DNA of 64,000 nt. Origin: an uncultured Granulosicoccaceae bacterium. Its GTDB lineage: Bacteria; Pseudomonadota; Gammaproteobacteria; Granulosicoccales; Granulosicoccaceae. The notes under the pieces are model-generated. The model made no database searches and was not told the origin of the DNA. It saw only the letters and a program-made list of their open reading frames with translations. Shown one piece after another: positions 44,290 through 54,530 of this stretch. Within the stretch, counting starts at the first letter, position 1. Every line of letters begins with the position of its first letter. The translations under genes were made by a program, and so were the position numbers. The stretch covers positions 124,001 to 188,000 of the forward strand of contig CALGLE010000020.1 of NCBI GenBank assembly GCA_937930305.1, given 5' to 3'.

Positions 44290-45495
44290 TTAGCGGAATT
44301 TAACCACGTCAAATTTGCCGTCTACCACTTCTTGCTCTTTGTAAGAGCCCACAGATTCGCCCACGTCCGTTAAGTTTACGTTGGTGGAACCGACGTAATC
44401 GATGTCGCCACCGTTAGCCAGAATCTCTAAACCTTTGGCCAATTCGCCAGGCAGAATTTCCTCACCAGGGCCATTGGCAACAGCCATAATGTTCGCAGCA
44501 ATCGTTGCACGATCGGCTTTACCGCCTTTCTGCATCGCCAAAACAATTAACGCGGCTGCATCGTAAGACTCAGGCACGAAAGGTCCGTTCTTAGCGCCAC
44601 CGGCTTCTAAGACAGCGGGTAACGCCTCGGCACCTGCAGAATCAACACCAGGCAATGTAAACACAGCACCGTTGAGGTCTTCACCAATGGCTTCAATAAG
44701 TGAGTCACCTACCATGCCGTCACCGCCAACAAAGTTAGAGAACGCATCAGTATCAATAGATCCTTGAATGATGCCCTTACCACCTTGGTCAACGTAGCCC
44801 AACACAACTAATGTGTCACTGCCACCAGCGGCCAGTGCGGCGACTTCAGCAGAGTAATCTGCTTTGCCATCTTCATGAGCTGCGGTGATCATGACTTTTC
44901 CGCCAGACGCTTTATAGGCAGCTGTAAACGAATCGGCTAAACCTTTGCCGTAATCATTGTTGGTGTAAGTTATTGCTACGTCTTCAATGCCGCGATCCGA
45001 TAAAACGTCAGCCAATGCTTCACCTTGACGCGCATCAGACGGTGCGGTTCGGAAGAACAAACCGTTATCTTCGATCGTGGTGAGCGCGGGAGACGTAGCC
45101 GACGGTGACACCATCGGCAAGCCATTAGGCACAGCAACGTTGTTGGTTACAGCGATAGTCACACCGGAGCAATCCGCGCCCATCAATGCAACGATGTTGT
45201 CTGAAGTAACCAAGCGCTCTGCAGCGGCAGTCGCTGCGGCAGAATCTACGCACGTGCTGTCTGCGCGAACCGATTCGATAGTGGTGCCACCTAATAATTT
45301 GCCGCTGTCGCTGGCTTCTTTAAACGCTAATTCTGCAGCCGCAGCCATATCGGGCGTCAGTGATTCAATGGGACCTGTGAAACCAAGCATGATGCCTACT
45401 TTTACAGAATCGGCTGAGAACGCAGCTGGGCTGGCGGTTAGCGCAGCTACCAGGCTAGTGCCCAGAACTGTGCGAGTGAATGTTTTTTTGTTCAT
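44290..45495 (-). CDS. LivK-type ABC transporter substrate-binding protein
   Basis: A 401-residue periplasmic binding protein of the type-1 fold family used for branched-chain amino acids and other amides. Signal peptide TFTRTVLGTSLVAALTASPAAFS; KVGIMLGFTGPIESLTPDMAAAAELA; the Cys-containing VALMGADCSGVTIAV; VPNGLPMVSPSATSPALT. ATG 45495 has AGGAG six bases upstream. There are no permease or ATPase genes beside it, so it would serve a transporter elsewhere. Downstream of sox operon 2, 90 bases after the SRPBCC gene, which hints at an amine or amide ligand (inference). Confidence 0.93.
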   Translation of the reverse strand: MNKKTFTRTVLGTSLVAALTASPAAFSADSVKVGIMLGFTGPIESLTPDMAAAAELAFKEASDSGKLLGGTTIESVRADSTCVDSAAATAAAERLVTSDNIVALMGADCSGVTIAVTNNVAVPNGLPMVSPSATSPALTTIEDNGLFFRTAPSDARQGEALADVLSDRGIEDVAITYTNNDYGKGLADSFTAAYKASGGKVMITAAHEDGKADYSAEVAALAAGGSDTLVVLGYVDQGGKGIIQGSIDTDAFSNFVGGDGMVGDSLIEAIGEDLNGAVFTLPGVDSAGAEALPAVLEAGGAKNGPFVPESYDAAALIVLAMQKGGKADRATIAANIMAVANGPGEEILPGELAKGLEILANGGDIDYVGSTNVNLTDVGESVGSYKEQEVVDGKFDVVKFR

Positions 45496-45588
45496 GGAAA
45501 TCTCCTGTAGAGGTGACTCCAATAATAACTTACCTAAGTGGCCAGCCCAATCCCTAAATGTGCCGATTATTCGTTCATCCAGGCCGGA

Positions 45589-46518
45589 TTATCGAATCGG
45601 GACGAAAATTTCTGTGACTAGGTCGTTCTCAGCCGTATTGGCCGGGTCGTTAAGGTAGCGCTCATAGGGCTTAGATTGTTTGGAGGCCTTGAGCTTTAAG
45701 TGACGCATGTCTGACATGGCGGTGGCCCAGGCATTACCCAGATGACGATAAGGCCCCGTGTGTACGACTTTGTAACATGCGCCGCCGGCAACCTTGCCTG
45801 CGGCCAGCCCGTCGATGTTTGGCGCACCTTCATCGACTGGAATCGCGGCCGTGTAGTGACATTCACCGCGGCGTACATCCATGTTGTTATAAATCGACAC
45901 CGGCTGCACATAACTCTCCACCCCCGCATGCGCCATCTTCTCCGCGACTTCGTTAAACGCGGCTTCCATCGATGGACCGATCTTGCGCATCGATGCCTTA
46001 TTAGACACGCCAACATAAGCAAAGGGTTGCGCGTTTACCTGGCCTTCGGTGGCAATTTTACTAGGCACTTGTCCGGTTTCGACATAATCCTTGAGCATTT
46101 CCAAACCACGCGAATAGTCCATGCTAATCATGCCTTTCATGGTACTCACCATGAAAAACATAAAGAACGGCAAGCTGCTGTCCATGACCCATTCCACGTC
46201 CGTGTGTTCACCAACGGACGTTAGATTGAATCCGACATCCGCTTTTGATTTAAAGGGTTTTAGAAAAGTTAGGTGGGCCCTTGACTCAGTAGGTGTGACT
46301 TCGCGCCATTGCATTTCACCCGCACCGACTTTTTTGCCTTCCCACGAATAACCGTGCCCAACGCTACCAGGCTGGCCATGACAGTCCACTGACGCTTCAG
46401 GTTCCATGCACAACCAGGGCGACCAGGCGGGCCAAGTATTAAAGTCAGCAATGGCTTGATGTACCTGATCAATCGGACGGTTAATTCGGATAGTTTCTGA
46501 AACGTTAAATGCCGGCAT
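45589..46518 (-). CDS. SRPBCC-domain protein fused to a GyrI-like effector-binding domain
   Basis: A 309-residue protein: N-terminal START/SRPBCC fold (INRPIDQVHQAIADFNTWPAWSPW, about 1-150), then a GyrI/SOUL-like domain (YNNMDVRRGECHYTAAIPVDEG, VVHTGPYRHLGNAW). Such combinations bind hydrophobic small molecules and often act as sensors; here there is no DNA-binding part. It starts three bases after soxG2 ends and has AAGGA before the ATG, so it is part of the sox2 operon. Function in sarcosine metabolism is unknown. Confidence 0.85.
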   Translation of the reverse strand: MPAFNVSETIRINRPIDQVHQAIADFNTWPAWSPWLCMEPEASVDCHGQPGSVGHGYSWEGKKVGAGEMQWREVTPTESRAHLTFLKPFKSKADVGFNLTSVGEHTDVEWVMDSSLPFFMFFMVSTMKGMISMDYSRGLEMLKDYVETGQVPSKIATEGQVNAQPFAYVGVSNKASMRKIGPSMEAAFNEVAEKMAHAGVESYVQPVSIYNNMDVRRGECHYTAAIPVDEGAPNIDGLAAGKVAGGACYKVVHTGPYRHLGNAWATAMSDMRHLKLKASKQSKPYERYLNDPANTAENDLVTEIFVPIR

Positions 46519-46520
46519 CC

Positions 46521-47189
46521 CTATTCCTTCAATATGTGCAACCCATAGTCACGGGAGGTGGGTTGCAACCACAACCAAAGATAATCAGCAAAGCTACGTC
46601 GTGCCCAGATCTGCCATTGATTCTCCCCGACACGCAGCAGTGTGATCGAGGTTTTTGCAAACGTGGTACCCACCGCTTTACCAATAGGGAATCGGTGAGG
46701 GCGAACGTCGTAGCCCGTACTCTTCTTTAACAAATTTAGCGCATCTCGACCCGATAAATCAATCAGTGTAAAACCGCCGGAATTATTCACTATTGCGTGA
46801 GTCACGCCAGGAATCGTTGATAATTCATTGCGTAAGGCTTTTTCCAATTCAAAAGCCCTGTCAATGGGACAACATAAGCGCCATTCATCTGGCGACAGCC
46901 ACGTGAGCGCGCAGCCATTAGCGTCTGTCGGATCTCCATGAAAGCTTAGGCGATCAGGCAAGCTCAATCCCAACACCGATTCCACAGCACGCGAGGCGTC
47001 TGCCAAATCCCCTCGAATCCGCAACACCAATTGCCCGGTCAAGCCGCGTTCGCCCAGCAAGATTCCGGCATCATCAGTTTGGGTGTGAGCTGCGAGTTGT
47101 TCTAACTGCGCATGGTGAAGCGGCGTTTGCGCAAGCTCCGCATCGCTGGCCACTTGATTCATCACAACGGATAGCTCGTTACTGTTCAT
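46521..47189 (-). CDS. soxG: Sarcosine oxidase subunit gamma, copy 2
   Basis: A 222-residue gamma subunit with typical SoxG sequence (ALTWLSPDEWRLCCP, IVNNSGGFTLIDLSGRDALNLLKKST, GENQWQIWARRSFADYLWLWLQP). About 35 residues longer than copy 1 and closer to the standard family. It follows soxA2 by three bases and precedes the SRPBCC gene. Confidence 0.93.
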   Translation of the reverse strand: MNSNELSVVMNQVASDAELAQTPLHHAQLEQLAAHTQTDDAGILLGERGLTGQLVLRIRGDLADASRAVESVLGLSLPDRLSFHGDPTDANGCALTWLSPDEWRLCCPIDRAFELEKALRNELSTIPGVTHAIVNNSGGFTLIDLSGRDALNLLKKSTGYDVRPHRFPIGKAVGTTFAKTSITLLRVGENQWQIWARRSFADYLWLWLQPTSRDYGLHILKE

Positions 47190-47192
47190 GCC

Positions 47193-50100
47193 TTACCCCT
47201 TCTGCGCATCGTTGTTTGGGTCATAGAACACCGGTGAACAAATCTCGGCATGTACGATTCGATCATCAAGTAACGGAAACGCAATGGTCTCACCGTATCG
47301 ATCGATGCCACCTTCAATTAAAGCCAAGGCGATACTGCGATCCAGCGCCATACTGTAGTAGCTGGAGGTGACGTGCCCGATCATCGGAACCGGTGCCTCA
47401 AGTTCCACACCTAATTCCACCGCCTGTGCCCCTTCGGGCAAAACCACCGATGGGTTTTTGGTTCTAAGCCCCACCAATTGCTTTCGGTTAGCCCGTACGC
47501 AATCTTCTCGCGCCATGCCACGCTTTCCAATAAAGCTAAACGGTTTGTTGTTGTTCACCGCCCAGCCGTGATCCAAATCCATCGGAGTCACTGAACCGTC
47601 GGTGTCTTGTCCCACGATGATAAATCCTTTCTCAGCCCGCAGAACGTGCATGGTCTCGGTGCCATAAGGCGTTAGATTGAACACTTCACCCGCTGCAAAT
47701 AAGGCTTCCCAAACGTGCGCACCGTAATGCGCCGGTACATTAATTTCGTAGCTGAGTTCACCGGTGAAAGAAATACGGAAAACACGAGCCGGAACGCCAG
47801 CAACTGTACCCGGCTTCCAATCCATAAACTTAAATGCTTCAGCCGATAGATCAATGTCATCACAAACTTTGGCCAATAGCTTTCGGCTGTTGGGCCCAGA
47901 GATGGTCATCGTTGACCAATGATCAGTTACGCTGGTGAAAAAGACATCCAGTTCTGGCCAATCGGTTTGATGGTAAACCTCTAACCATTCAAGTACGCGG
48001 GCAGCTCCGCCACTGGTGGTGGTCATATGAAAATGGTTTTCGCCTAAACAAGCGGTCACACCATCATCAAAAACCATCCCATCTTCACCACACATTAATC
48101 CATAGCGACAACGACCCGGAGCTAATTTTGCCCAAGCGTTGGTATAGACCCGATTTAAAAATTCTCGAGCATCCGCGCCTTGAATGTCGATTTTACCCAG
48201 CGTTGACGCATCGAGAATGCCAACGCTTTCGCGTGTGGCTTGACACTCGCGACGTACCGCCTCGTCCATCGTTTCATTACCGACGGCAAAGTACCATGGC
48301 CGTTTCCACTGGCCCACATCTTCAAAGTCGGCCTGTCGATCCAAATGCGATTGTTGCATGGCGGTAAAGCGTTTAGGATCAAACAAGGGCCCCACATGCG
48401 CACCCGCCATAACACCAAAGCTAACCGGGGCATAGTTCGGACGAAAGGTAGTCGTCCCGGTTTCTTCAATACTTTTTCCCAGGGCTTTAGCAACAATGGC
48501 TAGGCCATTAATGTTGCCCGTTTTACCTTGGTCAGTGCCAAAGCCAAGCGCTGTATATCGTTTTACGTGCTCAATGTTTTCAAACCCTTCTCGTGTTGCG
48601 GTGAAGATTGCCGCGGCCGTGACATCATTTTGTAGATCAACAAATTGTTTAGGTGCACGAGTGGGTGTGCGCGGATGCGGCACCAGATACAAGGCCGCGG
48701 TAGGCGTCACATTGTGTTCCGGTGCCGTTGGCGCATTAAATGGCTTTGTTGATTGCAGTGAGGTGTTGTTTGAACGGCACCAAGCCTCAGCGGCAGCGAG
48801 CCCGGCTTGCGTTCCTGTTTTCAAACACTCGGATAAGCCATGACGCCCAAGTAAACTGCCACAAAAATGTCGCGCTTCGTGCGTGGTGCCGGGCACAAAG
48901 CCAAGCGCTGACTCATCCCAAACAGGACGACTGCCTGTATGACTGGCCAAGTGCACCACGGGGCTGTATCCACCCGATGTGGCCACGGTATCGCAAACTA
49001 AGTCTTGTGTTTGATAGCTTGCTTGAGTGTGCGCTGCATTTATGGCGGCGATCTTAACGCCTTGAACGCGTTTCTTACCACTGGCCTCTATCACAGCACA
49101 ACCGGTAACGATATTAAGCCCTGCGTTTAAGGCCGCTACGTACGCATCGCCTGTCACCTCTTGTCGTGAATCTACGATGGCAACCACCTCTTTACCGGCT
49201 TCATGCCATGCTAAGGCCGATTCATAGCCGCTGTCATTATTAGTCGATACCACCAGTTGCTCACCCGGTGCCACAGCAAACTGTTTCACGTAACTCACGA
49301 TGGCGCCCGAGGTAAAGCACCCCGGCACATCGTTATTACCGAACACTAAAGGCCTTTCGTGAGCTCCGGTTGCTAGAACTAATTCACCCGCACGAATTTT
49401 ATGCATGCGTTGACGTGCTGTGGGTGTTCGATGTTTAGGTGCAATGTGATCTTGCAATCGTTCAACCGCTGTTAAAAAATTGTGGTCATGGCAACCATTC
49501 ACCAAGGTGTTCATTAGCACCGTTACGTTCGGCAGCTTCTGCAGTTCATCCCAAGCGGCCTGCACCCATTCGAGTGCCGGCTTGCCATCAATAAGCTGTT
49601 CTGAAGCTCGGGCAATCAGCTCACCGCCCGCTGAATTCCGATAATCAAGCAGCATCACATCAACACCGGCATGAGCTGCTGCCAAAGCTGCGCATAAACC
49701 TGCAGGACCTGCGCCCACCACAACCACATCGGCGTGGTGATTCATGTGGTCATAGGTTTCCGCATCGCGCACTTTAGGGCTACGGCCCAACCCAGCGGCC
49801 TTTCGAATCACCGCTTCGTAGGTCATCCAAAAGGAGGACGGAAACATAAAGGTTTTGTAGTAGAACCCAGGGCCCATCACATTGCCGCCCACTTTGCCTA
49901 AAACACTCATGGCATCGGTGTTCGCGCTCGGCCAACCGTTCACGCTGGAGCACACTAAACCTTCGTAAAGCATTTGCTCAGTCGCTCGAACATTCGGGGT
50001 TTGCATGGCTGGTGTGCTACCCACTTGCAGCACCGCATTGGGTTCATCAATGCCGGCTGTCATGATGCCGCGAGGGCGAGAATATTTAAAACTGCGGCCG

Positions 50101-50267
50101 ACAACATCAATACCGTTTGCTAATAATGCCGATGCCAGAGTGTCACCTTCGTAACCTTGTAACGGCTTACCATTAAAACTGAACCGAATCGGGCGCGAGC
50201 GATCAATCACGCCACCGGTTTTTAATCGGCGTTTTTGTTGAATGTGTATCTGGTGTTCGCTTAGCAT
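47193..50267 (-). CDS. soxA: Sarcosine oxidase subunit alpha, copy 2
   Basis: A 1024-residue alpha subunit of normal length. N-terminal RFSFNGKPLQGYEGDTLASALLANG and GRSFKYSRPRGIM, NAD-binding VVVGAGPAGLCAALAAAHAGVDV, a second nucleotide region, and GcvT-like C-terminal half (TLGKIDIQGADAREFLNRVY, PYGTETMHVLRAEKGFIIVG). Starts overlapping the end of soxD2 by seven bases. Member of the canonical B-D-A-G operon. Confidence 0.97.
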   Translation of the reverse strand: MLSEHQIHIQQKRRLKTGGVIDRSRPIRFSFNGKPLQGYEGDTLASALLANGIDVVGRSFKYSRPRGIMTAGIDEPNAVLQVGSTPAMQTPNVRATEQMLYEGLVCSSVNGWPSANTDAMSVLGKVGGNVMGPGFYYKTFMFPSSFWMTYEAVIRKAAGLGRSPKVRDAETYDHMNHHADVVVVGAGPAGLCAALAAAHAGVDVMLLDYRNSAGGELIARASEQLIDGKPALEWVQAAWDELQKLPNVTVLMNTLVNGCHDHNFLTAVERLQDHIAPKHRTPTARQRMHKIRAGELVLATGAHERPLVFGNNDVPGCFTSGAIVSYVKQFAVAPGEQLVVSTNNDSGYESALAWHEAGKEVVAIVDSRQEVTGDAYVAALNAGLNIVTGCAVIEASGKKRVQGVKIAAINAAHTQASYQTQDLVCDTVATSGGYSPVVHLASHTGSRPVWDESALGFVPGTTHEARHFCGSLLGRHGLSECLKTGTQAGLAAAEAWCRSNNTSLQSTKPFNAPTAPEHNVTPTAALYLVPHPRTPTRAPKQFVDLQNDVTAAAIFTATREGFENIEHVKRYTALGFGTDQGKTGNINGLAIVAKALGKSIEETGTTTFRPNYAPVSFGVMAGAHVGPLFDPKRFTAMQQSHLDRQADFEDVGQWKRPWYFAVGNETMDEAVRRECQATRESVGILDASTLGKIDIQGADAREFLNRVYTNAWAKLAPGRCRYGLMCGEDGMVFDDGVTACLGENHFHMTTTSGGAARVLEWLEVYHQTDWPELDVFFTSVTDHWSTMTISGPNSRKLLAKVCDDIDLSAEAFKFMDWKPGTVAGVPARVFRISFTGELSYEINVPAHYGAHVWEALFAAGEVFNLTPYGTETMHVLRAEKGFIIVGQDTDGSVTPMDLDHGWAVNNNKPFSFIGKRGMAREDCVRANRKQLVGLRTKNPSVVLPEGAQAVELGVELEAPVPMIGHVTSSYYSMALDRSIALALIEGGIDRYGETIAFPLLDDRIVHAEICSPVFYDPNNDAQKG

Positions 50268-50626
50268 GAGCCTTCACCTGTGACCGTTTTACGCGTCGGT
50301 TCATGTGCAAGGCGTGCCGTTTTCACGGCAATGGATTCACTAACCCCTTCGGGCAAGTCTAACCATTCACCAGACTTATAAGACCCGTGAATTTGATAAC
50401 TCGCCGTGTCTCGTAGCACGTTAAAAAACTTACCGCATCCGGCACTGTGCTGCCATAACTCACGGTGTGTTCCGCGTGGGTTTTGTCGATAGTTCATCCA
50501 CGCACCCCAGGCTTCGTCGCTCATGCTATCGGGGTCAGTGGGTCGCGGCATATGAGCCTCACCGGCGGCATGAAATTCTTCTTCTTCGCGATGTTCATCG
50601 CAATAGGGACAGTGTATTAAAAACAT
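50261..50626 (-). CDS. soxD: Sarcosine oxidase subunit delta, copy 2
   Basis: A 121-residue delta subunit (start ATG 50626 chosen to give MFLIHCPYCDEHREEEEF; an upstream ATG at 50659 lies inside soxB2). The zinc Cys pair is C-P-Y-C, and the later ligands are H and C of HSAGCGKFF. It is longer than copy 1, with an insertion in the middle. Confidence 0.93.
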   Translation of the reverse strand: MFLIHCPYCDEHREEEEFHAAGEAHMPRPTDPDSMSDEAWGAWMNYRQNPRGTHRELWQHSAGCGKFFNVLRDTASYQIHGSYKSGEWLDLPEGVSESIAVKTARLAHEPTRKTVTGEGSC

Positions 50627-50627
50627 A

Positions 50628-51881
50628 TCAGTGCGCCACCCCAGCCGCGCCATGCTCATCGATCAGCGCGCCATTGATAAAACGATTCATAGTAAACGGC
50701 TCAGCAATTTCGTTCGGATAACCATGTGCCAGAAGATCCGCAAACACATGACCCGAACCGGGTGTGGCTTTAAACCCACCGGTGCCCCAACCGCAGTTAA
50801 AGAACAAATTCTCAACCGGTGTGGCAGAAATAATGGGGCAGGCGTCTGGCGTGGTATCCACAATGCCACCCCATTGGCGATTCATCGGAACGCGGCTAAA
50901 AGCTGGAAACAATTCCAATATCGCTTGCGCTGTATGTTCGATCACTGGATACGAGCCGCGTTGACCATAACCGACGTAGCCATCAATGCCTGCACCGATA
51001 ACAAGGTCCCCTTTATCCGATTGCGAGATGTAGCCATGGACAGCGTTCGACATCACCACAGTATCCAACACGGGCTTTAATGGTTCCGATACAAACGCTT
51101 GCAGCGGGTGAGATTCCAACGGCATTTGAAAACCCGCCATCGCCGCCAACACGCTGGAATTGCCGGCGGCAACACAGCCGATTCGGCCCGCTTTAATATC
51201 CCCATACTGTTTGGTGCTCACACCCACTGCTGTGCCATCTTCAATGATGAAGTCAGTCACTTCACATTGCTGAATGATGTCAATACCGAATTGATCTGCA
51301 CCACGAGCAAAACCCCACGCCACAGCATCGTGACGAGCAACACCCGCTCGCGGTTGCCAAGATGCGCCCATAATGGGGAAACGCGTATCCTGCGAACAAT
51401 CCATCATTGGGACAATTTCTTTACACCCTTTAGCGTCCAGCACTTCCCCATCAATGCCGTTTAAACGATTCGCGTGCACTCGACGTTCGATGTCTCGCAT
51501 GTCTTGTAAGTTATGGCCAAGGTTCATCACACCCCGTTGACTGAACATTACGTTGTAGTTCAGCTCCTGCGATAAGCCTTCCCATAACTTCATGGCGTGT
51601 TCGTAAAGATGAGCCGCTTCATCCCACAAATAATTCGATCGAACGATGGTTGTATTTCGACCGGTATTTCCGCCGCCGATCCAGCCTTTTTCCAACACGG
51701 CGACACTGCACTTGTCGTGCAGCTTGGCGAGATAGAACGCGGTGGCCAAGCCGTGGCCTCCACCACCTACCACAATGATGTCATAGTGTGGTTTTGGCGT
51801 CGGGTTGCGCCACATTCGCTGCCAGTTTTCCTGGTGCTGCAAGGCCTGCTTCACCAGGCCAAAGCCAGAGTAACGTGTCAT
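50628..51881 (-). CDS. soxB: Sarcosine oxidase subunit beta, copy 2
   Basis: A 417-residue beta subunit, the same length as copy 1. Motifs: YDIIVVGGGGHGLATAFYLAK, GWIGGGNTGRNTTIVRSN, RHDAVAWGFAR with His184 as the probable flavin attachment residue, and NCGWGTGGFKATPGSGH. ATG 51881 chosen by alignment with copy 1. The frame is open upstream but not SoxB-like. The 282-base spacer to the plus-strand gene at 52164 holds its promoter. Confidence 0.97.
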   Translation of the reverse strand: MTRYSGFGLVKQALQHQENWQRMWRNPTPKPHYDIIVVGGGGHGLATAFYLAKLHDKCSVAVLEKGWIGGGNTGRNTTIVRSNYLWDEAAHLYEHAMKLWEGLSQELNYNVMFSQRGVMNLGHNLQDMRDIERRVHANRLNGIDGEVLDAKGCKEIVPMMDCSQDTRFPIMGASWQPRAGVARHDAVAWGFARGADQFGIDIIQQCEVTDFIIEDGTAVGVSTKQYGDIKAGRIGCVAAGNSSVLAAMAGFQMPLESHPLQAFVSEPLKPVLDTVVMSNAVHGYISQSDKGDLVIGAGIDGYVGYGQRGSYPVIEHTAQAILELFPAFSRVPMNRQWGGIVDTTPDACPIISATPVENLFFNCGWGTGGFKATPGSGHVFADLLAHGYPNEIAEPFTMNRFINGALIDEHGAAGVAH

Positions 51882-52163
51882 GTTTTTGCCATAGGGTGTG
51901 ATGGCGCGAAGTATAGCCCTTCGGGGGCTTTTCGCGAGCACCAAATTAGCGCGCAGGAGCGGACCAATAGCGAGTTTTGAGCACTGAGCGTCGTTCACTA
52001 GACACTGAGCCGATACTTGCACTTTTTCTTGACACTTTACCGGCCTATTATCGGACCCGTTCAGCATATTACGCAACCGACACTCGGTCATTTGAGCCAG
52101 TTGCGGTTTAATGGACGAGGATTCGCCCCGGCGGTCTAAAAACTGCAGAAATTTTCACAGATT

Positions 52164-52508
52164 ATGAGCGTTTCCGAACCTAACTCCAGCTCCGTTCGAC
52201 ACGATCTTCCCGCAGAAGATGTGGTGGACGTGCGCGGCGCACTGACCGAGCTCGATGATGAGACCTTGGAACTGCGGCGCGCCTCACTCAAATCCATGTT
52301 GAATAATTCTTTGGCGCGTTACGATTCCGTGATGAGCCGTCGCCTGCCCAGCTTAGCGCCCGGTGTGCGGGTAAAAATTGTTCGAGGCCCGCTTACAAAT
52401 CAACATGCGATTGTGCGAGAGGCGGATTACATATCCGAACGGGCCTTAATCGAACCGGATGAAGGACCTGCCCAATGGCTAAGATTCGCAAGCCTGGGAC
52501 CTGCGTAA
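52164..52508 (+). CDS. Small KOW-like protein of unknown function
   Basis: A 114-residue soluble protein. Middle and end: PSLAPGVRVKIVRGPLTNQHAIVREADYIS, resembling the beta-barrel KOW motif found in ribosomal or NusG-type proteins. N-terminal half is a helical, Leu-rich segment. No signal peptide. Function unknown. Confidence 0.55.
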   Translation: MSVSEPNSSSVRHDLPAEDVVDVRGALTELDDETLELRRASLKSMLNNSLARYDSVMSRRLPSLAPGVRVKIVRGPLTNQHAIVREADYISERALIEPDEGPAQWLRFASLGPA

Positions 52509-52548
52509 TCCTCTAAACTTAAAGACTCGCCCAGATTGGCATAAAACC

Positions 52549-54447
52549 ATGCAGTCGGACCGGCTCACTGAGCCCAAGGCAGTGCCCCAACAAAATTCAC
52601 GCTGGTTCGGGATTGTCTCGGGATTGCGCACGGTATTCAGCCTAGATTTACGCTCAATTGCGTTGTTCCGCATTCTGCTCGCCCTTCTCATCTTATGGGA
52701 CTTGGCCTTGCGCAGCCAACACCTCACCGCGTTCTATACCGATCAGGGCGTACTGGCGCGAGAATTTTGGTTAGCCGTCAACAACCCCTTACATTTATCC
52801 CTTCATGCGGCATCCGGTTCGTTGTGGTGGCAAGTCTTACTCTTTAGTTTGGCGTCTGTGTTTGCCATCGGACTGTTACTTGGCTATCAAACACGCATGA
52901 TGGCGTTCGCCTCCTTCGTATTACTTGCCTCGTTAATGAATCGAAACACACTCATTCTGCACGGCGGTGATCAATTACTGGTGGTGATGTGCTTTTGGAG
53001 TCTTTTTCTGCCACTCAACGCCCGCTGGAGTATGGATGCCGCCTTGCAGCCAACACTCAAAACACAACCCAATGTGGAGCGCTTTAATCCCGATACCCCG
53101 CAATTATATTTTTCTGTTGCCACCGTGGCCGTGGTGCTGCAAGTATTGTATTTGTACATATTCACCGCTTTTTTAAAGACCGGTAGTGCATGGACTTCGC
53201 AGTTTAACGCAGCCTTTTACGCGATCAGCTTGGATCAACTCGCCACCCCCATCGCCATTTGGGCACGCCAGTTCCCCGCGTTTTTTACCGTAGCGACGTT
53301 CTATGTGCTTGCCGTTGAATACCTTGCACCGCTGTTAGTTCTACTTCCACTTCGCTGGCCTTGGAGCCGATTGATCGGGCTAGCACTGCTGGCGTCGCTG
53401 CATATCGGTTTTTTGATCATGATGCACATTGGGCTCTTCCCATTCATTGACTTCATGGCCTTGTCACTCCTAATTCCATCGGCTGTATGGATTCACATTC
53501 ATCAACGCAGAAAAACATCTCCACGCTTTCAGGCCATCCAAGGCATCACGATTTACTACGACGAGGATTGTGGTTTTTGTTTAAAGATGTGCTTAGTGCT
53601 ACGACAAATGTTATTGCACCCGTGTGTTCCGATCGTAACGGCGCAAAGTGATCCTGCCATACACGACATCATGCAACGCCATAACTCGTGGGTGATTAAA
53701 GATTCGAATAACGTCACTTATATTCATTGGCATGCCATGCAGTTTATATTCAGCCAGCGTTGGCCATTCAAGCCGATTGGATGGCTGATGAATTTCAAAC
53801 CGCTGATGGGGCTTGGAAATCGCGTGTATCGATGGGTGGCTGTGAACCGTGGCACCATGGGCCAGATAACCGCTTGGTCGCTAGCTTGGCGAAACCTCTC
53901 TTTAAAACCGACGCTCATAGGTAGCGCCTTAGCAGCCTTCTTTTTGTTTGCGGTCACCGTGTATAACGTGACAGGTTTACCCGGCATGATCAAATACCGC
54001 CCTCCCTTTGTTGAATCCGCCATTCGCATCACGCGCCTCGACCAACGTTGGGATATGTTCGCCCCGTACCCGCTAAAGCTATCGATTTATCCGCAAATAC
54101 CCGGTAAAGATCGGGTGGGTGGAGACATCAATTTGTATCCAACCACCGGCACAGAACCTGACTGGAAAGCCCCCACATACTTAGCACCGATACACGACGG
54201 TTATCGTTGGCGTAAATACATGGAGCGCATTCGTAGTTATAAAAATAATGCCATCCGTCAAGGGTATGGACGGTATTTGTGCAATACCTATAACGCTTCA
54301 AAACCTGTCTTGTCGGCAGATCAGTTAGCTACGTTCGAAATCTGGATGGTCAAACGGCGCACTAACACAACCGGTGCCCCGAGACAGCTCAGTCGGGAAC
54401 GCGTTTGGCGGCATTGGTGTTTTGGCTCGTTTAAACCACAAAACTAA
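52549..54447 (+). CDS. HTTM membrane domain fused to a DCC thiol-disulfide domain
   Basis: A 632-residue protein. N-terminal part (1-325) is an HTTM (horizontally transferred transmembrane, gamma-carboxylase-like) domain with FYTDQGVLAREFW, LLGYQTRMMAFAS, NRNTLILHGGDQLL and several helices. Residues about 335-430 are a DCC/DUF393 domain, YYDEDCGFCLKMC with Cys341 and Cys344. A further helix and a Trp/Tyr-rich C-terminal region follow. The fusion links a carboxylase-like membrane fold with a thiol-disulfide motif, but the substrate is unknown. Confidence 0.87.
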   Translation: MQSDRLTEPKAVPQQNSRWFGIVSGLRTVFSLDLRSIALFRILLALLILWDLALRSQHLTAFYTDQGVLAREFWLAVNNPLHLSLHAASGSLWWQVLLFSLASVFAIGLLLGYQTRMMAFASFVLLASLMNRNTLILHGGDQLLVVMCFWSLFLPLNARWSMDAALQPTLKTQPNVERFNPDTPQLYFSVATVAVVLQVLYLYIFTAFLKTGSAWTSQFNAAFYAISLDQLATPIAIWARQFPAFFTVATFYVLAVEYLAPLLVLLPLRWPWSRLIGLALLASLHIGFLIMMHIGLFPFIDFMALSLLIPSAVWIHIHQRRKTSPRFQAIQGITIYYDEDCGFCLKMCLVLRQMLLHPCVPIVTAQSDPAIHDIMQRHNSWVIKDSNNVTYIHWHAMQFIFSQRWPFKPIGWLMNFKPLMGLGNRVYRWVAVNRGTMGQITAWSLAWRNLSLKPTLIGSALAAFFLFAVTVYNVTGLPGMIKYRPPFVESAIRITRLDQRWDMFAPYPLKLSIYPQIPGKDRVGGDINLYPTTGTEPDWKAPTYLAPIHDGYRWRKYMERIRSYKNNAIRQGYGRYLCNTYNASKPVLSADQLATFEIWMVKRRTNTTGAPRQLSRERVWRHWCFGSFKPQN

Positions 54448-54530
54448 CCCAATAGCCGAAGTTCAACTGATAAGCCATGAAACTAAAAAATTAACCATGG
54501 CTCTCATCGCTATGGCAAGCCTTAGGTATC

